Assembly (NCBI RefSeq): GCF_008831285.2
Contig: NC_045146.1
Span: 19,173,289-19,237,288, forward strand
Direction of reading: 5' to 3'
Origin: Nymphaea colorata
Lineage: Eukaryota; Streptophyta; Magnoliopsida; Nymphaeales; Nymphaeaceae
Length of the DNA stretch: 64,000 bases
Shown: positions 14,101-28,200 of the stretch, piece after piece
How the letters are laid out: the number at the start of each line of letters is the position of its first letter
Position numbering within the stretch: the first letter of the stretch is position 1
Program-made: the position numbers and the translations under genes
Notes under the pieces: generated by a model
What the model saw: the letters and a program-made list of their open reading frames with translations, nothing else
What the model was told of the DNA's origin: nothing
The model's database searches: none

Positions 14101-17100
14101 GATGCAAGAAATTTCCTGAAACCACCCCATGACTTTGTGCCTACATGACATTAGTATACCCAAGAATGGAACGGAACCTATAAGACAACCACTCGCAGGC
14201 TAGGTGTGTAGTCAATTTGGTTAGGATTAGTCTAGGGAAAAAGGCATAGGTACAGATGGAGCGTGTCAGTGCAACAGCTAAAACAATAGTAACTATTATC
14301 ATCTTCAAAAATTTCCCAGCAATGTTCTTTCCAGGCGCTTTTTCTCAAGATGTGGATTTCTAAGAAAAATATCAAAAAAACCTTAGGAGTTATAAAACTT
14401 AAAAGATATAAAGAACAAAAAAATGATAATATGATTGCTTTTCTAATATCTTTTTGTGAAAAACATAAAAAAAAAGTAAAAACATTTTAAGAACATGAAA
14501 GAAACAAGTGAAAACAAACACATTCTTGAAAAATAAGCAAAAAGGAGCCTTTATGGAAAAAAAATGGAATACTGTAGGTTAATATTGCAATCCCTTTTTG
14601 GTGATATTTGGAATTATTGAAATATTTTGACAAGTCTTTTTGGAAATGAAGAGGATAGTTTCAAAATATTGGAGACATTTGTAACTATCTGTAAGATCAA
14701 TTTGAAATTGATAACAACAAACCAGTTGATCACCATGGACTCCACAGGGTTTGCTTCCTTTGCCAATTTACAAAGTCACTCTTGGACGAGCTATGTTATA
14801 CAAACACAATCACATGGCTACTAGTCCTAAGACCGGCCTTTGCCCATCAACCAGATAGCATAATTGAATCTCTCCTCCTGAAGGTCTCCTCTAAAAAAGA
14901 TTAAAATTGTGCCAATGTAATGCCCTATTCCCAAGACAAATCTCAGTAACACCCAATACATGTCCGATCAATGACCATGCAAAGAAAATAGCAAATGTTG
15001 GATAGTCTGAACACTCCTGACTGCAGAATACAAGCAAGTTGTCTCTCGCCATTGAGTGACAAAGCTAGAGTAGTTCACAAAAGCTTTTGTAAGACAAAAA
15101 CTTCCTAACCAGAATTTCCTTTGGTATGTCCAGGCAATTGTCCAAAAGACATGATGTTAACATCTATAATGTTGTTTTATGTGTCAAAAGATTTATTTTG
15201 CATGCGTATGATCCGACAGGCCATTAGATAAGGAATCCCAAAGCCACTCAAAAGACTATTCAGTCCATGTCAAAACTACTTCTGGCTCCAATATAGAAGC
15301 AAGAAAACAGAAACTTACAATGATGCCAATCAACTATAACATGTACAAAAGGGGCCCTGATTAATGGGACCACTTCAAACAATAGAATCAGCAGTTGTGA
15401 CTGAACTTATGCTTTTCAAGAATTGTACTTACCCATTCAACCAAGCTTTCTTCTCCCAAAGGTCGATTAGCATCAACCGGCTTCTGCCCAGTTATAAGCT
15501 CCAGAAGCACAACCCCAAAGGAAAAGACATCAGATCTATCAGTTAATTTTCCACTTGATGCATACTCTGGTGCCAAATACCTGAAAATGGTAGTCACAAG
15601 TAATACTGAAACCTGCAACCAGGGAGAACGTTTTGCAAAATTCATGTGAGAAAATAAAATAAGAGGACTAACAACCTACCCAAAAGTACCCACTACACGT
15701 GTCGAAACATGGGTATGAGTATCATTTGTTAATTTTGCAAGTCCAAAATCTGCAACCTGTTATTTCAAATACAGGAGCAAAATTAACCCCAGAAAGTAGC
15801 ACAAATAAAATTGTGTTGTAATTTGACATTTAAATGAATAAGAGCAATGGCATTATTGGCATGGAAACCTGAGCTTCAAAAGAGTTATCTAAGAGAATGT
15901 TGGCTGATTTTATGTCCCTGTGAATAATTCGAGGATGGCCTGCAAAGAATAAATGGATGAAAATATCATAAACTGTGTGCTTACAAAGTTACAAACTTAG
16001 GAATGGCAACAGAGGAATAGGAGGTACAATCTTCATGCAGATATGCCAATCCACGAGCCGAGCCAAGAGCAATTTTGAGTCTTGTAGGCCAATCCATTAC
16101 TGGTTGTCCCTTACCTAGACAAGAGAAAAGGAACAATTATATCTTTTAACCAGCATGAACGTCAGAATGAGAAAAAGGAAGGAGATTAAGAATGACCAAG
16201 ATTTCCTACCATGAAGATGATGCTCAAGCGTTTTATTTGGCACGAACTCATAGACAAGTAATCTCTGGTTGTCTGCTATACAATAACCAACCAGAGACAC
16301 CAAATGCCGATGGTGGACTCGGCTAATAATTTCTACTTCTGCTCTAAATTCTCGATCTCCCTGTCCACCACCAGACTTGAGCTGCTTCACTGCCACTTCT
16401 CTTCCATCAGCCAGACACCCCTTGTAGACACAACCAAATCCACCCTCCCCCAAAACATTGTCTTCCGAAAACCCATTTGTGATTGCCATCAGTTCTTCAT
16501 AGTTAAAACATGATTTGGAAGTCACTAATCCCGCATCAGCTGTTTGTTGGGATCCATAACCTCCATATCCTACAGAAGAATATGGAGAAGATCCTGATGG
16601 TTTTGGATGATAGAAGTCCGAGCGAGATGAATTTCCCATCATTCCTGCCTGAGAATAGTAATATCCCTCTGGACCAAATATAAAAAGAACGATGAATATT
16701 TAAAAGCAAAATGCAAACAAAAGCTAGCTTAAGAAAAACGTGGAGTAATTAAGACGGATAAAGATGAAGAAACTCATCATGCACCCAGAGAACACGAAAT
16801 CGTTAAATATTGCATGAAAAAAAAAATCGTATCTTCAAACCCTCCAGGAAGGATTTACATTATCCATGATTCAAACGTCAACATGCCCAATAAAAGGAAG
16901 AAAAAGGAGCAAGAACTACAGAATTATGAAACAAGAACTCAATCAAGGTGGATGTGGGTTGTGATGATAAAACAGACCTGCAGTTGGATTCCCCGGGTAG
17001 CCGCCTTGAGGTCGATACATATCAGCAATCACAGGCTTTTTCTTCTTCTTCCTTGTGCAAATGAAACACAAAGCAATGAATGCTAACACTACAACGCTCG

Positions 17101-17842
17101 CTACTCCTATACCGATAGCTATTCCGTGGTTGGAACCTCCATCAGAATTCGAACTCCCTGAACTAGACCCGTTTGTACTAGAAGGTGGTGGCGTCGTCCC
17201 AGTTGGCGTCGAGGGAGGTGGCGGTGAAGCTGAATCTGGCGGACTAGATGATGGAGGAGAAGAGACAACGGGAGGCGATGAACTAGATGGAACAGCTGGA
17301 GATACAGGGGGTGGACTTGTAGAAGAGGGAGGCTGCGGAACAGGCGGAGTTTCTGGCGCAGGTGGAGGAGAGCTCGCAATTGGAGGTGGGGGAGGAGATG
17401 AGGGTGGTGGCAAAGAAGGCTGCGGAGGAGGCGAGGCAGAAACCGGCGCCGGCGGAGGTGTAGAAGCAGGGAGAGGCGGCGGAGTCGAAGAAGGAGGAGG
17501 TGTTTGGTTGACAGGAGCGGGAGGTGGGGATGATGGTGGAGGAGATGATGGTGGAGGAGAGGATGGAACAGCAGAAGGAGGTGGAGGTGGGGAGCTCGGC
17601 TGCGGAGGCGGCGAGCTCGGGGGAGGAGAACTCGGAGGAGGAGAAAGGGGAGGAGGCGAACTGGGAGGAGGCGACCTGGGCGGAGGCGAGCTAGGAGGAG
17701 GCGAGCTGGGAGGAGGCGAGCTGGGCGGAGGCGAGCTGGGAGGAGGCGAGCTAGGAGGAGGCGAACTTGGTGGCGGAGATAGAGATGGAGGAGGAGAGGC
17801 AGTAGCGCTCGAATTACTGCCCGAAGAGGGAGAATCCGCCAT
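8104..17842 (-). CDS. PERK: Proline-rich extensin-like receptor kinase (PERK)
   Basis: Eight exons on the minus strand: 17842-16978, 16668-16210, 16114-16028, 15939-15869, 15756-15680, 15580-15433, 12025-11864 and 8436-8104. Together they give 2202 nt and 733 residues. Residues about 10-235 are a wall-associated Pro-rich region with many SPPP/PPSSPP units and no obvious signal peptide, as is usual for PERKs. A single membrane segment lies at about 240-262, followed by a KKKKK stop-transfer. The Ser/Thr kinase has GEGGFG at about 362-367, VAVK Lys near 383, HRD near 477-479 and DFG near 497, then GTFGYLAPEYA and the PERK-typical C-terminal stretch VVRALD..GVKPGQS. PERKs are plasma-membrane kinases that sense the wall and control growth and reproduction. 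The start was chosen at MADSPS because the 19 upstream in-frame codons are not family-like. The last two introns are about 3.4 kb each. The specific family member is not assigned. Confidence 0.95.
9581..9666. repeat. Exact 43-bp tandem duplication in the last PERK intron
   Basis: Two head-to-tail copies of a 43-bp unit beginning CATCGCATCATGAGGATGAT occupy 9581-9623 and 9624-9666. They are identical by eye, which indicates a recent duplication. The surroundings are rich in GCATCA and GATGCAT variants. Confidence 0.85.
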
Positions 17843-18450
17843 GTTCACCAACAAAATTATTTTCCTTTTTGTTTCTCTTTGCAATGGCGATCTTCGCAAT
17901 CTACCTCAGATTCAAACAAAATCTAAAAGCCGCAAAATTTTCTGACCCAACCAGAATCTAATTTCCACAGTTATGCATCATGAAGATCAATACCAAGAAA
18001 AACAGGGGGGTACCCACATCACCAGACGTTAAAAAACCGGCACTTCTCAGATTCAAAAGAGTCCATTTCCCGAATCCTGACCTCCAGCATTCGAGAAACC
18101 ACACCAGATCTTCTTCACCACCTTCTGCATTTGATTTCTGTTTGGCATTCCTGCATCATCTCGAACGGGTCTTCTCCAGGCAAAGTCCAGCGTCTGCCCG
18201 GTACCATCAATTCCTCATTCAAAGGATACGAAACCTGGGAAACTTTTCCGCGAGAGAGAGGGCGAGGGAGGGAGCGTCCCTCTCAGAAATGTCTCCGCGT
18301 TGCGCGTCAAACCCACCTCCGATTTCCTTCAAAGTTTAAAAACCGCCACCAATTTTGGCCGGATCCAACACCCAGATTTGTCCACAGGACACTCGAACAC
18401 GTTTAACCCTTGCCACTCCGTTGTCAATGCCAATTCTCTCCCATAAAAGA
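17843..18450 (-). promoter_or_regulatory. 5' flank and leader of the PERK gene
   Basis: This lies immediately upstream of the PERK start on the minus strand. It is moderately GC-rich, with purine/pyrimidine-biased patches near 18250-18285. Short open frames here are not family-like. No clear TATA position can be fixed. Confidence 0.35.
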
Positions 18451-20449
18451 AATTCTTCCTCACCTAATTTCATACGTTTAACTGCAACATTAAACAAATT
18501 TATAGGTTGTGCTTCGTTTTATTCCAAATTCATTGTTAATTGCACAGGTTTAAAAAATAATTGCCGACAAAAGAAAAACTCCCTCCACCTCGCTAGAAGA
18601 TCAACTCTCGCCAAGAACTAAACGCTCCGAATCTTCAAATAGAGGAAAGCAAAAAGGTTACGATTTCAACATCAAGAATGTGTCTCTATTGACATAGTCT
18701 AACGAGAACATGCTTAACCTCAACTTATCTATTGAATAATTTTTTTTTGACTTTATATTCCACTGAATACAAGTTTTTTAAACTTTCTGTAGTATGTTTG
18801 AAAACTGAACGTTTCATCAATCGACTATGTATTGATAAAGCTTTACCTTGTAGAAGTTTTGAGGTGTCCTCGTTGCATGCACTCACTCACCTTTGACATT
18901 GCAGCAAGAGATGCCTTTTAATGGTTCCATTCCACGACTTTCGTTCATGTTGGTCACACATTTACACGGTATCATCAATTTAAATTTCATCATTTATATA
19001 CAAGTTGAAGTTTGGTTTCGTTGGTTTTTCAGCACCTGGCAGAAGGCCAAAGTCTTCATCAAATTCCTTATCTTTGTTGAACGAATTTTCAACACTTCAG
19101 GGTACCATCACTTACCGTTCTTCAACTTGCATGTAAGCGACCTTTTTTACAATACAAAAAATTGACACTCATATAATTTAAAATAGAGAGATTGACCGTC
19201 TACCAAACAAACAAAGTAAATTCTCTTGCTAAAATGGCAAATTTCACTAGATCACGTGAATCAAAAACAAGGAAAGAATAATCTTTTAAACTTAATATGT
19301 ATGTTGCTTTGATGAATGAGTGCCTAAATATAAATCTAAATTCAGAAAAGCCATGGGGTTAAAGAAATTCACTTTTCATCTTGTGGTCAGAACTTGGCCC
19401 ACACTTTATTTAGCTGTAAGTAGGGCAACCTCTTTGCCACTACCTGGAAAAGATTTTTAGAAGCAAGGGAGGACCCACCAACCAATAAACCATGAATATT
19501 TTACAATAAGGTACCCAATTTTTGTAGTAAATAAGAAAGCCGCTCATATCTCAAAAAAAATCAAATTTAAATGCCTTATTTCTTTAGCATCATTCGACCT
19601 GCTGAATACAGAATTTTCAGTACCGAGCTTCTGGTGCCAATTTCTAAAAAGTTGAGCATGACTTCAAAATATTCATTACAGAAAAAGAAAAAAATTATTG
19701 CTATGAACTGCGATTTTCTGAAAATCATCGCTCCAAAGACGGAGAAGATGAAGACAAGGGAGTTCAAGAACGTGGGGATGGAATTCGATGGTGCCCAATA
19801 TGCCAATATTTTATTGCGCGACTAGAGTTGACTGACTTTGCAAGGAAAGTGATGGTGCTGCTCATGACAGTCCCTGTGATCGCCGGTTCTCAATCTCATT
19901 ATTCGTGAACGGAAGATGCTGTTTCTCTGCAATTATTTTTTATATTATGAAGACGCCCATTCTAAGGACATTTGACCCTTTAATTTTTTGTTTAAAAAAA
20001 TATTTAAATAAATTTAAACATCCTAATATATTTATAAAAATTATTTTGATATAAAACATACTTTGAATCAAGTTGTTTTTATGAAAAACGTTGATTTTTT
20101 TATTATTAAAATGTTGATGTTATGATAGTTATTCATTTTTGCTTATTATAGAAGCACTATTAAAACCTGAAATGTGATCAACTTAATATATATTTTGGAT
20201 CAATCTATTCTTAAGTTCATATTATTCATATTGGTAAGGTTAGATTTTCAAAAAGAAAAAACAATTCAAATTTCACATTTAAAGGCTTTGGTGAATATAT
20301 ATATATATATATATATATTCAACCATATGTTTTTGGACGGCTGAATATTTAAACATGCTGCTAAAAAAATATCATAAACTGTCGCTACAAATAGTTGTTA
20401 ATGCTCTTGGGAGATGTTTTTAGTAAATGTTTAAATACTATGTTGTTTG

Positions 20450-20850
20450 GCAATTTCATGCAACACCTCAAAAGTTTAGTTTCATATCTAAGATTATAAG
20501 AAATCTTAAGGGACTTATAAATGGAGTTGTAAGTAATTGATTGTTCTTGTTTTCTGTCTTTTTCAAACTAAAACCGAAATTGCTAAGGAGCAGGTTAGGA
20601 TTCGCCAGCCCGGTTGTTATGGTGGTATCCAAGCGACTTCAACATTCAGACCTAGGGTTTCAATCATGCGGACACGTTTGACTTAAGGGAGTAAATTGTA
20701 TTGTATCACCCCAAATGTTTTGTTCTTAACTTAAAATTGTGAAGAATATTAAAAAACTTATAAATAACGTTGTTAAGTGACTGGTTGTCTTAGTTTTTAG
20801 CTTTCTCTCATTCTCGAACTAAAATTATTACGAGGCAAGTTGGGATCCAT
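20450..20850. repeat. Diverged direct duplication, about 243-bp period
   Basis: Segments around 20490-20600 and 20730-20850 share the order: leaf-repeat-like AAGATTATAAGAAAT, CTTATAAAT, GTAAGT.A.TG.TTGT, then AACTAAAA and a GG.TTAGGATTCG-like end. A third, weaker match lies in a PERK intron near 13600-13700. It looks like an old dispersed repeat of unknown class. Confidence 0.4.
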
Positions 20851-22399
20851 TACATTTCAGTTCTTATATATATGTGTGTATGTGGCAAGTCAATTTAGCA
20901 CTCCTTGTTTAATATTTTTTTAAACTAACTATACCAATTTATGTGAAAGACTGCTATGTCCTGAATTTTACATAGTTTTTTAAACGCGATGCGCTAATAA
21001 ATTTAGTAGAATCAAATTTGTAGGTTCGAAAAACAAATATGTCGAATGATTTGGTATGCAGTATTTAGGGTGCTGCAAAAATGGGTGATTGATCTATAAT
21101 TTGAAATGCGACCGAATACCAAAAGCAGTCCTAAACCTTACAGAGAAAGATGCGAATTCGGTCTTCACAAGTTAGATTTATTGGTTTTAAAAGAGCAAAA
21201 CTCATGGTTTTCTACCATTAATTACAGAGAATTTCTCTCATTCTGTTAAAGTTTACCAAGAATACGGTGAAGATCATTAATACTTTTTGGATGAGCGGGA
21301 TGCAACCCACCACTCAAAAAAAGCCAAAAGTTTTTACCTAACCCGTCATTCCTCAAGCTACATGGCCTGTTTTGGTGGCTCAAGGTGCCACCTTTACTGC
21401 GTTTCAACTTGCATGTCAGTGACTCCTTATTTACTGATTAAAACCCCAAGGATTCGACACGGAAACTGGTTGCATGCTAACTCTTACTTTATACCGTTGT
21501 GTCAACCCCCTTGAAGATAATATCAATAAATAATACTTTGAATCAAGAGTTTGATCTGTTCGAGTAAAAGAGCTCAACTCATGTTATATTTTCTTCAATA
21601 AACCAAATTGGTGTGAGAAACTTGGCTGCTTTTATTTATAAGACGTGTAGGCAACTCCCAAACACAATACGCCCACTTTTATAGAACATAGAACAGGTCA
21701 ATCGCCTTCCCTTTTCCCTGCTAGAAAATCAATCTGGGGAGAACAAATGTAGAACATACGCTAAGGAATTGACTTTGTTAAAAACAAGATCTAAGTATCT
21801 TGCGCCATCGACTAGTAAACACCTTTCCGTCAATCAACCTTTAATTGGTCGTTAATGAACTAAAGGCGCATTTGTTTATGAATGATCTATCTGATGTAGA
21901 TCATTTAGATCTAATTTGAGATACTCCAAAGAGACTGAAATTCTTCTCTGTTTTCCTTTCATTGTCGGCAATATTTAAGGCTGTTTTGGGACTTGGGTAG
22001 AGAGCAATAATTGGAGCTCTCAATGAAGAAAACATAAGTGTAGGCATGAAAAAATCTTACCTAATTATAATCCAAGTCAAATCAAGGCCGGGTCCATGAT
22101 TTTTGTTTGGATATCAGATCGGAACAAAATGACCAGCTATTCCTTCTGCATTTCTTCCACATATATATCATTTACATATACTTGAGATGATACGATGTAA
22201 CTGGTACTGGAGCGACCAAGGGGTCCAACCCTGACTAATTTTTACTGGAATATTTTGCAAAAAGACACTTAAATTTTCCAAACTAAAATGGACAAGCTCA
22301 ATTTAAAAATGAGCCCTAGATTCATATGTACAATAACAATAGTATGTTAAGGCATTTCATTTGTGATGGTAGAAACTGTTCACCCCTTGCCTTGATACC

Positions 22400-22800
22400 T
22401 AGGGATGCCAATGGATCGGATACGAATCGAATATATTTTTAATTATATCTGCTTTTTCAAATATTCATATATTCATATTCGAATCTGAAATCTGATTTTA
22501 CAATCTGAGTCTGATTTTTATATTTATATCTAAATCCGAATTTTGAACCTGATTTTACCAATTTTCAAAATTTAATAGCATTATATACATGATATTTGTC
22601 TAAATGAATCTGATCTGAATCCGATCAGATATTTATGTATATCTAAATCTGAATCCGATTGGATGATGTTTATTAAATGTGAATCCGGTCCGATTTCTTA
22701 ATTGAATATTAATTTTTTTTTTTCATATCTGATTTTTTCGGATGTGATCGATCAGATATTCGATTCAAATCGGATATATTGAATACTTATGGACACCACA
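22400..22800. repeat. Low-complexity GAATCTGATT-type repeat
   Basis: The segment is made of many variants of GAATCTGAATCCGATT and its complement. It opens with AGGGATGCCAATGG and closes with ATGGACACCAC, an imperfect inverted match. Similar sequence occurs at 36080-36620 and 48700-48860, which suggests a dispersed, heavily diverged family. Confidence 0.4.
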
Positions 22801-23989
22801 CATTAAAAAGTGACGCCAGGTGGTTGGTGCATTCCACCGTCAACGTAGTTATAATGCTCTAACAAATGACTTGACATAAGGGTGCACTGAAATGTGCAAA
22901 TACATAAATTACTCAACCGCCCAATGGTTTCTCCTTGAACTTTTGATTTTTTTTTTTCCAAAATTAAACCACAAATTTAAGAAGTAAAAATTCCTGTAGC
23001 TGCCTAAGAAGATGCTATTAATTCAAGATACAACTGAAGATTTGATGATAATAAAAACGAATAAGCAATTCAATAATATTGTTAAAAAACCACTAATTTT
23101 CCGTTACAGTTAATAAAAAATATCTGCAAATTTGTCTTATATCAAGTCAACTATTAAATTAATAACTACCGTTTTCTCTTCCAAATAAGAAGATGAAAAG
23201 TATATAGCTAACTTGGAGGATACCCTTCTTGCATGTGCTCTCCTCGTGAAGCACACACCATAACAACGGGAGAGATCAAGGAATTACTTAAAAGTACATT
23301 TTGGTCTAATTTGCATCATTAATAAGGAAAGACATGGAAATAGTTAATTTAGATATTAAGATATAAAAAGCCAAGTCATTTGGATATAACTAAGGTTGTA
23401 TTGGCAATAATATTTAACATAAGATTTGTTTATATTGAGTGCGTTTTTGTCATTTTATATGATTACCCATTTTAAATATGTGATAGATGCAAGGTTATAT
23501 TTGATTAATGGTGAAAAACTTTGGTATGCTGGTAAGAGAGGGTTGGATATATTCTTCTATCTACAGGTGTGTTTGTGAGCAGTTTTATTTTTTAATCTTA
23601 CAAATTTCTTTTTTTTTTTTCTTTTTTTGCAAAAGACCAGGATATCTTGGTATAGAGAGAGTTGACCAATTTTATTGTTACTTTTTATTTTTTATTTTTT
23701 CAGTTATTGAAATGTTTTAATGCAAGTGGGGACATGTCGAACATTTTTGCTTAATGGAAGGTCCTTCAAGTTAGGGTTTTACATTAATAAACTATAGACA
23801 CGGTGAACTTTGTCAACACGGATTGCAGGTTACCTTCAATATAACGCCTTCCACTATTCTTTTCTCTCTCTCCCCACAATCAACTGGATTGGGTAGCATG
23901 TTATAGTCATGTTCTCATTTCAATTCTTTGACGGTGCTATCATAATGGTATTACCATTATCTCTCCCTTTCCTTCCATCTCATCTCTCT

Positions 23990-24030
<41 letters not shown>

Positions 24031-24341
24031 GAACACTTTAAACTATAACTATATTGACTAAGGGCCCAATAGACCAACATGAGTTCCGGATAGATTTTGA
24101 CTTTTCATTTTTTTATGAATCTGTCTCATTTTTTGGAGAAACTAATCTATTTTGACTATTAATGCAAGTATATAAAATTGTATGTTGTCCTATTTGACAA
24201 GAATTGGTCAGTCTTAGTTTGTTGGCACATGTAATGTTATGAATTAAGTTTGTAGAATTTTTTGTCCCAAGAATTTTATTTCCTAGACATCAAGCGGGCT
24301 ACTTATCCGCTTCCAAAATGAAACCTTTGCTTACGAAGACG

Positions 24342-24492
24342 AAATTTGAATATATTAGATTCAGTAAGCTCGTGATCATTAAGAACAAGACCGAATTTAA
24401 ATGACTAATGCCCCCAAGATAAAATTTGAATATATTAGATTCAATAAGCTCATGATCACTAAGAACAATACCAAATTTAAATCACTAATGCC
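24342..24492. repeat. 80-bp tandem duplication
   Basis: Two head-to-tail copies of an 80-bp unit start at 24342 and 24422, each beginning AAATTTGAATATATTAGATT and ending near ACTAATGCC. They differ at about eight positions by eye. Confidence 0.75.
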
Positions 24493-25299
24493 TCATTAAG
24501 TGAATCACATGATCTGGGTGCCAATGTTTAAAGGTCTCAAAGTTTAGTCCCTATACGTCTGAAGATCCAGTGAAAAGCTATAATTTTGCAAAATATGATT
24601 AAAGGAATGGCTAAAAAAGGCGTTAAGAAATATATTGCCATTAAGTGTTAACTGTTTATGATTTTATCATGTCTGATTACTTAAATATTAACGAGTTTTC
24701 AAACATAAAGTTATTTAATCAATACAGTATAATCACCTGTAAGTAGGGATTTGCAAATGGCCGGTAAGATCCTATTACATACTCAAAACGGGATCCATTT
24801 AGTCGGGTAGGTAAGGCATCCAAAGTTAGATCTGCACCACCTCAGGTATCCAAATTCGTGTTCTAGTGCAGCCAGCGTATCGATAAAAGTTTGATCGTTA
24901 GTTCAATTTTTGTGGACGTTATTTCTCTATACTACAAATTGTGGATACATAACACTTTAATTGATAAGTAATCGACTCTCTATCTAAGTCCCAAAACAAC
25001 CTTGAATCTGAGGAGAAGAGAATGAGGAAAATGTAGAGGCTTATGCTTCTTTGCTGGATCCTGAAATTTCAAAACTCTGAATTTGAATTCAAGCCCGACT
25101 CAAATATCCAAATTAAAGTAGATATAAACGAAAGATCCGAGTTTAGTCCGAACCGTTCACGTCCCCACCTCAGCCTCAGGCTGCCGGTTACAAACTACAG
25201 TTCTCTGTCTCTGGCTCGCTCCCCACAACGCACGCACACGGACACACAGACACACACACACTCTTCCTTAGCTTCTGATTGCTCTCTTACCGTATGTTC

Positions 25300-28200
25300 A
25301 TGGCGACATCCCTTTCGTTTCTTTGTTCCCTCCACGCCTACTATCCGTCCTTGCCCAATTTGACGGTTACCCGCTTCTCCCCTTCGAAGACTCAATGCTG
25401 CTCGACCTCATCTTCTCAGACTATCCACCTCGAGGAAAACCTACAAGAGGGCTCCCTTGAAGATAGCAAGAAGAAGAAGAAGACGAAAAGGAAGCCGAAG
25501 CCCGGTTTTCTCGACGTTACCATGCAAAAATGGTCTGTGAAAGTTCCCTCTCAAAGAGCCAGCCTTCCATGGCAAGAATCATCGTCCTTCTCCGATATCC
25601 TCAAAGACTTCGGTATTTCACTCGATTCTGGAGACTCCCCAGAAGACAAATGTGGACTCTCTGTGGTTGAATCCTTATCAACTGCGGATACTGTTTCCCC
25701 TCGATCCATCTCCTTGAAATTCCCGGCTGACACCAGGGGTTTCGCTGACCAAGTTACCGAGTCCATGAAGACAAGTAGGGAATGTGAGTATATGGAGGGC
25801 ACCCACAATTCGAAAGGCAAAGGCGAGAAGACTGCTGTGGGAAAAATCGTGGAGAAGTTGAAGGAGATGGGTAGTGCCGAGAGAGGAGGATTCCTGAAAA
25901 TGGATTCGTCCAGACGTGATAATGCGGCGCCTGGTGTGCTTCCATGGAAGAAGATGGAGCATGGGAAGAGAATAAGCAAGACAGAATTAGCTGAATCGAC
26001 TGTTCCGGAGCACGAACTGCAGAGACTGAGGAATTTGTCACTGAGGATGAAAGAGAGGATTAAGGTGGAAGATGGTGGTGTTACTCAGGCGGTTGTGGAT
26101 TTGATTCATGAAAAATGGAAGGACTCAGAAGTGGTGAAGATTAAAATTGAGGGGCCACCTGCTTTTAATATGAAGAGAACACATCAAATTCTGGAGGTCA
26201 GTGTTTTGCTCGTGTTTTTTTTTTTTTTTTTTTTTGGTATCCCTCTGCGTAAGTACTGTTATTGTTCAATTAAATCAGTCATTTCCGTTCACAAATTTAT
26301 TAAAATGGATACAAATTTACTGTTTTTCTTTCTAATTTTTAAGGTGAAAGGAAATGAAGTAGATTGACCACTTCTTGTGTAAATCATCTTCTTGTTTTCA
26401 GTATTTGTCCTCCTAAAATCCGTGTATTTGCATAATATGTTCCTCAAATTTTAGAGAAGATCGACAAGTATCTGGTTTTTATGATGATTATTCTTGGCAT
26501 TGTTAGGGTATTGAAGTTATCTTTTGTTGGCACTTTTGTTAGACTAACGCATGCTCAATAGTTTGTCCTTACCTTGGTAAGATATCCCTCAATTTTTGAC
26601 CATCCTATTTTGAATATTGGTAAACATTCAATTTACAGTAGTTAAATCTTGGTCTTTTAGGTCTATTTACAGAGCTGCAAATTTACTGTAATTTACTTTT
26701 TCACAGAGCAAAACTGGTGGTCTGGTGATTTGGAGGTCGGGAAGCTCTGTAGCTCTGTACAGAGGCATGAGCTATGAGCTCCCGTGTGTACAGTCGTATA
26801 ACCAACATTCTCAAATCAGTCATTTAGTTGATTCTGCAACAAATTCTAATGGTTCACTGCCTGGTCAATTTATAAACGGAAAAGAAAACTCTACAACTGG
26901 ATGCACCAAGGCAATTAATGCGAGTAGTGCTAATGGATTTGGTACCAGTTCCTCCAAGCTGACAGATGAAGAAAATATAGATTCTATTTTAGATGAACTG
27001 GGTCCACGGTTTAGAGACTGGTCTGGATGTCATCCGCTGCCAGTTGATGCTGACTTGCTGCCATGTACAATCCCTTCTTATAGTCCTCCTTTCAGAGTTC
27101 TCCCTTATAAGATGAAGTATTGCCTTGGAAACAAGGAAATGACATCTTTGCGGAGACTTGCTAGAACTATATCTCCTCATTTTGCCCTTGGTAAGTGGAT
27201 TTCGTTTTATCTACATTCTTTATGTAATATGCTCTTCATGTATTCATTGTTTTCCATTTGTAGGAAGAAACCGACAACTCCAGGGGTTGGCTATGGCTAT
27301 GGTGAAGCTCTGGGAGAAAAGTGCCATTGCCAAGATTGCTATCAAACGCGGCGTGCAAAATACTTGCAATGAGATAATGGCAGAAGAAATCAAGGTGGCT
27401 AATTCTCATGTCTTATAAGGTTTTTGTTATTTTAGTTGCCAATACGAATGTTATGGAACGTCTCATACAAAAGGTACTCCATTTTCCTATCTATGAGTTG
27501 ACTGGTTCCTGAAGCTGATCAATTTTCACTTCCTAGCTTTAGTGGTGCATCTTTAGGTGGAGTTTTGTGTCCTTGGAAGTAGTCTAGCAAAAGGGCAGCT
27601 TCGCTTTGCTACTTGTTCTAACTTCTAACCAGATCAATTCTGCAGTCATCACTAGACATGCCTGTAGTGTTTGTTAGAAAAGATCACAAAATATCATTCT
27701 TGTGCTTCTATTGGCAAGATTTTCCTTGGTGTTAATTGAAAAGTTTGTTCTTTTCAGAAAAATCTTGGGGATTCAGAAACTTAAAAAGTACATTAAAAAA
27801 CAACAGAAAAATAATAAATTATGAGTTTTCTACTAATTTTCTTGAAAACATTGATAGACAACTGAAGTATTTATTAAAACTCAGGAAGCCCTGCAACCGG
27901 AAGGATCCCAGGAAAACTCGGACGAGCTTGTCGCCGCTTTTCTGGAACTAGGAGAGGGAGAGGTTACCTCTTCATCAATAGAAAGATATATGCAACAAAA
28001 AAGAAGGGCATTCTTTACGGAAACACGAAATCAAAAAACAGAAGGTTAAGATAGGTTAGAAAATGAGGTGGAAATATTTCAAAATGTGATAAATACATTT
28101 TTTTTTTTGTTTCACTTCTTTTTGGTGATATTTTTGTGATTTTTTGTTTTTTGAAAATATCACTGTATCTGTTACGATTAGATCGACAGTGTTTCCCTAC

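Larger units (their letters stand above)
18451..25299. other. Repeat-bearing intergenic spacer
   Basis: No gene is recognised. It holds (AT)n at about 20297-20319 and 23994-24027, several diverged local duplications (listed separately) and AT-rich filler. A GC-richer stretch at 25150-25290 with CACACA-rich sequence probably contains the promoter and leader of the CFM3-like gene. Confidence 0.5.

Noticed and set aside
17055..17945. 296-codon glycine-rich open frame on the plus strand
   Set aside because: It is the antisense shadow of the Pro-rich exon 1 of PERK; the minus strand has the splice sites and the kinase.
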